A stretch of DNA of 64,000 nucleotides from Pterobdella sp. o SKG-2022 (lineage: Eukaryota; Annelida; Clitellata; Hirudinida; Piscicolidae): contig OZ038321.1 in NCBI GenBank assembly GCA_964035795.1, positions 1,322,030 through 1,386,029 on the forward strand, read 5' to 3'. Below the pieces are notes generated by a model. It saw only the letters and a program-made list of their open reading frames with translations. It did not search any database and was not told the DNA's origin. The translations under genes and the position numbers were made by a program. Of the stretch, positions 59,855 through 64,000 are shown one piece after another; positions within the stretch are counted from its first letter, which is position 1; every line of letters starts with the position of its first letter.

Positions 59855-60110
59855 AAATTTTCTAGAATGTTTTGAAAAATATAGAAAGTTTTTTTAAAAT
59901 CTTCTAGAATGTTCCATAAAAGTTTAGAATGTTCTTTAATATTGTTCTAGAATGTTCTTTGAAATATTCTGAGATTATCTTTAAAACTATTCTAGAACTA
60001 TCTTTAAGAATATTCTAGAACTATCTTTAAGAATATTTTAGAACTATCTTTAAGAATATTCTAGAATTATCTTTAAGAATATTCTAGAATTGTTTTTTTA
60101 TGTAAAACAG
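59855..60110. repeat. HSE-like tandem array, part 1
   Basis: Imperfect ~22-base units built on TTCTAGAA(T/C). Perfect heat-shock-element triplets (alternating GAA and TTC separated by 2 bases) occur at 59902-59914, 59945-59957, 60008-60020, 60054-60066 and 60077-60089. The 60000-60090 block has regular AGAATATTCTAGAACTATC units. Confidence 0.8.
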
Positions 60111-60214
60111 CATTGGAAACTTATTTGAGTCTGTACGAAGCAAGACTAAGACAAAAGTAATTGATAGCGTGAGTCCACTTTTAAACAACTGTCTAAAAAA
60201 TACTTGAAGATATT

Positions 60215-60575
60215 TGAGAAGTTTTTTAATATTTTAGAATGTTCTATGCAAGTATTTTGAATATTCTAGAATGTTCTAGAAAAGTTTTTTTGAAATATTC
60301 TAAAATTTTCTATGCAAGTTTTTCCCATATTTTAAAATTTTCTATAAAAATTTTTAGAGAACTAAATGGTTTGTGGTTTAATAAACTTATGAACCGCTGT
60401 TTTATTTAATTTTGAACTCAAAATTCTTCGTTCATGAAAACTTCCAAAATTTTCTCTAAATTTCCAAAGTTTCTCTAAAGTATCCTTCCACGGTTTTTTT
60501 AAAGAACGTTTTCTAAAACGTTTTTTGAAGATTCTAGAATGTTCTTAAAAGATCTAGAATGTTCTTTGAAAATTC
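60215..60575. repeat. HSE-like array, part 2
   Basis: Continuation after a ~110-base unique spacer. 60259-60281 is five perfect consecutive pentamers (GAATATTCTAGAATGTTCTA then GAA), and 60527-60544 is four (GAAGATTCTAGAATGTTC). Between them the unit is degenerate (TTTTAAAATTTTC). Confidence 0.8.
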
Positions 60576-61227
60576 TCCTATAGATCTGGGTGTCTTTATA
60601 ATGTCCATTTGGCGCTTAAGTTCTCCTTTATACGACCTGTTTATCTCTGTCTTTTAATATTGCTTTTGTAAGAGTCTTTATGAAGGGCCATAAACAAAAT
60701 ATGATTTAAAAATATATCAACAAATAATTTTCAAAAATAAGTATCAAAACACAAATATATATTAGCATACAGTATAAATAAATACTATCTATAAGTATAT
60801 TTTTTTAAATTTTTTTTTTAATTAAATATGAATAAATATAAAAATATAAATCTTAGCTGGAACATAATAATATTAGCACTTCCTAAGCATCTTCGTGTAA
60901 GGTGCGTTATAAAAACATAACTAAAAATAGATTCGAAAGTAGTGCACTAACTAATGTTAAATTTGCTACACAGAGCTTTAAAATTTGTGTCTAAGTTATG
61001 CTTTATCGATTTTAAAATAGCTTGATAATGGTTTTTTTTTCTGGTATTTATTTTGTTTTTTTAGTTTTTAAACATCGGTTGACAATTTGAGTTCGACTTA
61101 CAAAAAGTGTTTTGTTTGAAGCATTTACAGTGAATTTTCACATATAGTTTAAGATATTTGAAAATTGATTCATTAAAATAAAGCGTTTTCCACCCAACAC
61201 AATTTGATGGAAATATATTCACACTGA
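60576..61227. other. AT-rich gene-free stretch
   Basis: No gene. A TTCGTGTAAGGTGCGTTATA piece at 60891-60911 may be a mobile-element scrap. Confidence 0.5.
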
Positions 61228-61320
61228 TGAAAACTAAAGTTAGCACCTATTCCTCAGTGCTTTGGCTATAAGTTTAATGCGTTTTAAACAATTTTGAAGA
61301 TCTAAAATATAGAGCTATAT
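61228..61320 (+). mobile_element. SINE body fragment
   Basis: AGTTAGCACCTATTCCTCAG and GTGCTTTGGCTATAAGTTTA correspond to the body after the tRNA-like head of the 8741 copy (TTAGCACCTGTTCCACAG). Head and tail are missing. Confidence 0.55.
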
Positions 61321-62390
61321 AAAAGACACTTTTGGTTTTAATCATTTTGAGAATTTTTGAGTTGAAAAAACTTCGAATTTAGATTTTTTGTGTTTTTTGG
61401 TGACATATAGTTTGGAGTTTCGTTCATTTTTTTCTTGAAATCGATCTCTAAAAGTTATAATTGAGAAGAAAAATGGTCTTTTTTTCTGTTTTTTATATTC
61501 AAAAAAAAATTTTCAGTTTTAAATTTTAAAACAATGAATTTTTTGAAAATTTTTTTTCTAAAAAAAAAAAATAATCTTACAGTATAATATAATAGTTTTG
61601 AGTTCAATTCACTAATTTATCATTAAATAATTCTATATTATTATCATTATTTTTATATATTATTATTATGTATTGTAGTTATTATTATTATTTAATTTCA
61701 CTAAACAGTCATGAAGAGCTTTTGAAACTAAGAAAAATAGCGAAAAATAACTCTGAATTTATAACTCTCTTTTTATTTTTAACTATATTTTCTATACGGA
61801 ATGGAAAGCTTAAAAATAAATAATTTCATTTAATTATGTCATTATTTTTATTTAGTATGTTATTAGAAAAAAATTGTCTAATGATGCTTTTGAGAAATTC
61901 AAAATGCTTATGAAGGGGAATTTCGAACCTTGCTCATTATAAGCCTTTTAAAAATACCTCAAAACCATCCTAAAAAATATTTTTAAAAAAATTTTAATAG
62001 ACTTCAATTCTAATGTTTTTTGGTATTTAAATTTAAAATTAAAACAATTTTTAAATATAAATATATACTGTTATAATTTGTGGCAGTCTGATGAGGATTA
62101 AACTTGGAAAATATTTTTTTTCTTAAAACCTTCTTTCTTTTAATATCGTTCTAGGCACTAGCGATTAAATTTCTTTGTAGTTTCAAATATACTTTTTCCA
62201 TATAAATCCCTCTTTCAACAAAAAGTAGAGTTTCTTTGTTTTTTGAATAGTTAATTTAGTTGCGAGCCTTATTATTATCGAAACTCGAGTTTTTTCATTT
62301 TATTTACATAACCATGAGTTGAATACAGGATGTCTGAATTAAATTCTGTTGCGTCCTTTTGCTGGAATTGCTATGTACGTCTGGAATAGA
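61321..62390. other. AT-rich gene-free stretch
   Basis: Short (ATT)n at 61625-61700. No coding or RNA feature recognised. Confidence 0.6.
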
Positions 62391-62391
62391 G

Positions 62392-62530
62392 AAGGATGGA
62401 TAGATGGATGGATGAATTGGTAGATGGATGGATTGGTAGATAGATGGATGGATGGATTGGTAGATGATTAAATGGATGGATGGGTGGATGGGTGGACAGA
62501 TAGAAATATGCATGAACAGATGGATGTAAG
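62392..62530. repeat. (GATG)n-type tetranucleotide tract
   Basis: GGATGGATAGATGGATTGG-type units, related to the arrays at 19.4 and 22.6 kb. Diffuse GATG-rich sequence continues to about 62820. Confidence 0.85.
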
Positions 62531-63679
62531 TATAAATTAATGAATGAAAAATGGTTTTCTGGATGAATCAATAAGAAAATGAATGGAAGGAATGGATGGG
62601 GGATGAATGGAAAAAAAAAGTAAAAAATTGATGATTAATGGGATGATAGATGAAAGAATAAAACGAAAAACAAACAGATAATTAAACAGATTAATTAATA
62701 TTGGACATCGGCTGATGGATGAAAATAGGTGGAAATATTAAAACAGTCAAAAAATGAATGGATTTAGGATAGATTAATCAATTGGATAAATAGATAAATG
62801 GATGGATAGATGGATAAAACAGACCTGAATATGATATCGAGTCAATTGACCCGGTCAACAATAAAAAAAATAATAAAAATAAAAACATAATGATAATAAT
62901 AAAAAACAATAATAAATGAGTGAAACTTATCCTAACACTAAATATAATGGTGGGAAATCCGATTATAACAGTTTTATAACAATAACAGTTCCTTTGTAAC
63001 TTTAGATTATCTGCATCACAAAACTCATTTATTATTTTTTTTATTTTTATTATTACTATTTTTATTCTTGATATTGTTGGAAATATTTTTTTTAATTATT
63101 TTTTATTTTTATTTATAGCTTTATTGCTATTATTAAATATAACTTGTTTTTTTTTTTAATTTTGTCAGTTATTGTTAAAATTTTTCTATATCATTAATCC
63201 TCATATTTTTTATCCTTTCCAGTTTCATTTATATATGAACTTTTAAGCTTATTGTTTCCCAAAAAACATAGTTAAGCTGTCGGAAGTTGAGCCCCTTCAG
63301 TAAGTACTCAAATTTTATATCTATAATACTCAATACTAATACTTCGTGTTTGATATTAATATTTATTTTATTCAATATTTTTATTTTTTTTATTTCATAT
63401 TAATTTTTTTTGATATTATTTAATATGGTTTTTTAAATATTTAATTTTCTTATTTACTTTCTTCATTATAGGAATAGTTATATCATTTAATCTAAAAATT
63501 TAAATACCGCATTACATTATATTGACATCATGAAATTTCAAGACTTGAATTTTTTTTTATGTTCACAGTTGTTACTATAAAATGCATATAATATATAATA
63601 ATAACGATATTATTTATGCCTTCGAATTTATGATTATTTTAATTATAGTTTATATGAATATTATAATATTAGTGGTACG
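62531..63679. other. AT-rich gene-free stretch with SINE tail scrap
   Basis: AAATACCGCATTACATTATA at 63502-63521 matches the tail of the SINE at 8741. The rest is AT-rich with ATT triplets. Confidence 0.55.
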
Positions 63680-63880
63680 AATCCTACTAGTAATGCACAG
63701 GCACTTAGCGATCAGGCAAAGAGTTTTGAATAGCGAGCCTATAGTTCTTGAACCAATCATAGAACTCCAAAAAAATTCTGGAAGTACTGAAAATTTTATG
63801 AAAAAAACCTAACATTTATCAACTAACAAAGCTTTTTTTACAATCCGTGAATATTTAAACATTATGATACATGAATATTG
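63680..63880 (+). repeat. Dispersed repeat R, plus-strand copy
   Basis: Shares ACAGGCACTTAGCG, GAACCAATCATAGAACTCCA, AAATTTTATGAAAAAAACCT and CAATCCGTGAATATTTAAAC with the complement of 43020-43345. The 76-codon frame over it is not conserved in the other copy, so it is not called a gene. Confidence 0.8.
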
Positions 63881-64000
63881 ATTTGCATACATTTGGATTG
63901 ATTTATCAACGTTGAAAATCCACATTTGGGGATTTTGAATAACATAACATAACATAACTGAATTTAAAGTGGTTCAGTAGACTGGAGTCTGTGTGAGAAC
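63881..64000. other. Window end, no feature
   Basis: ACATAACATAACATAAC short tandem at 63940-63958; nothing else. Confidence 0.5.

Noticed and set aside
63582..63812. 76-codon frame near the right edge
   Set aside because: Overlaps dispersed repeat R; the other copy (43.0-43.3 kb, minus strand) does not keep the frame.

Overview
This is an AT-rich animal nuclear window: spliceosomal introns with GT..AG borders, dispersed non-LTR retrotransposon and FLYWCH/MULE relics, a tRNA-derived SINE, palindromic MITE-like elements, and an extreme load of microsatellites, mostly (AAT)n, (ATC)n and (CATC)n. Gene content and texture fit an invertebrate. A lophotrochozoan such as a leech or other annelid is my best guess, but nothing in the window fixes the species. 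No bacterial features are present, and most long open frames are simple-sequence artefacts.

Two genes can be reconstructed exon by exon with every splice phase agreeing. (1) A gamma-glutamyltransferase (GGT, glutathione hydrolase) on the + strand from about 7.6 to 14.7 kb, with 12 visible exons and all recognised active-site motifs. It is followed by a second phase-compatible terminal exon (15.14-15.33 kb) and by decayed terminal-exon remnants near 16.5-16.65 kb. (2) NIP7, the 60S ribosome biogenesis factor, on the - strand from 42.5 to 41.0 kb: five small exons encoding exactly 180 aa.

Two further + strand genes are represented by large exons: a 952-codon Asn/Ser-rich terminal exon (0.9-3.8 kb), and a two-exon segment (30.5-33.35 kb) with one membrane helix and a very long Gln/His/Asn/Asp-rich cytoplasmic tail. 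Several smaller candidate exons (4.37-4.46, 15.77-15.96, 29.26-29.33 and 47.97-48.10 kb) have splice-like borders but no recognised family.

Layout: 0-4 kb low-complexity DNA and the Asn-rich exon; 4.4-7.6 kb fold-back repeat, MITEs and a minisatellite; 7.6-16.7 kb GGT cluster, with a SINE, a telomere-like tract and a LINE tail in its introns; 16.7-30.5 kb gene-poor DNA dominated by (AAT)n, (ATC)n and (CATC)n; 30.5-33.6 kb membrane-protein exons; 33.6-36.7 kb AT-rich DNA; 36.7-40.4 kb transposon graveyard (endonuclease fragments, FLYWCH/MULE pseudogenes, another retroelement piece); 41.0-42.5 kb NIP7; 42.5-49 kb AT-rich DNA; 49.09-50.36 kb an uninterrupted ~1.27 kb (TAG)n array; 50.4-58 kb AT-rich DNA and microsatellites; 58.3-59.1 kb a dead LINE RNase H/zinc-knuckle 3' end; 59.8-60.6 kb an unusual array packed with heat-shock-element-like pentamers; 60.6-64 kb AT-rich DNA with repeat copies.

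I see no operon-like or multi-gene system. The most unusual items are the duplicated GGT terminal exons, the HSE-like array, the pure TAG array and the palindromic MITE family.
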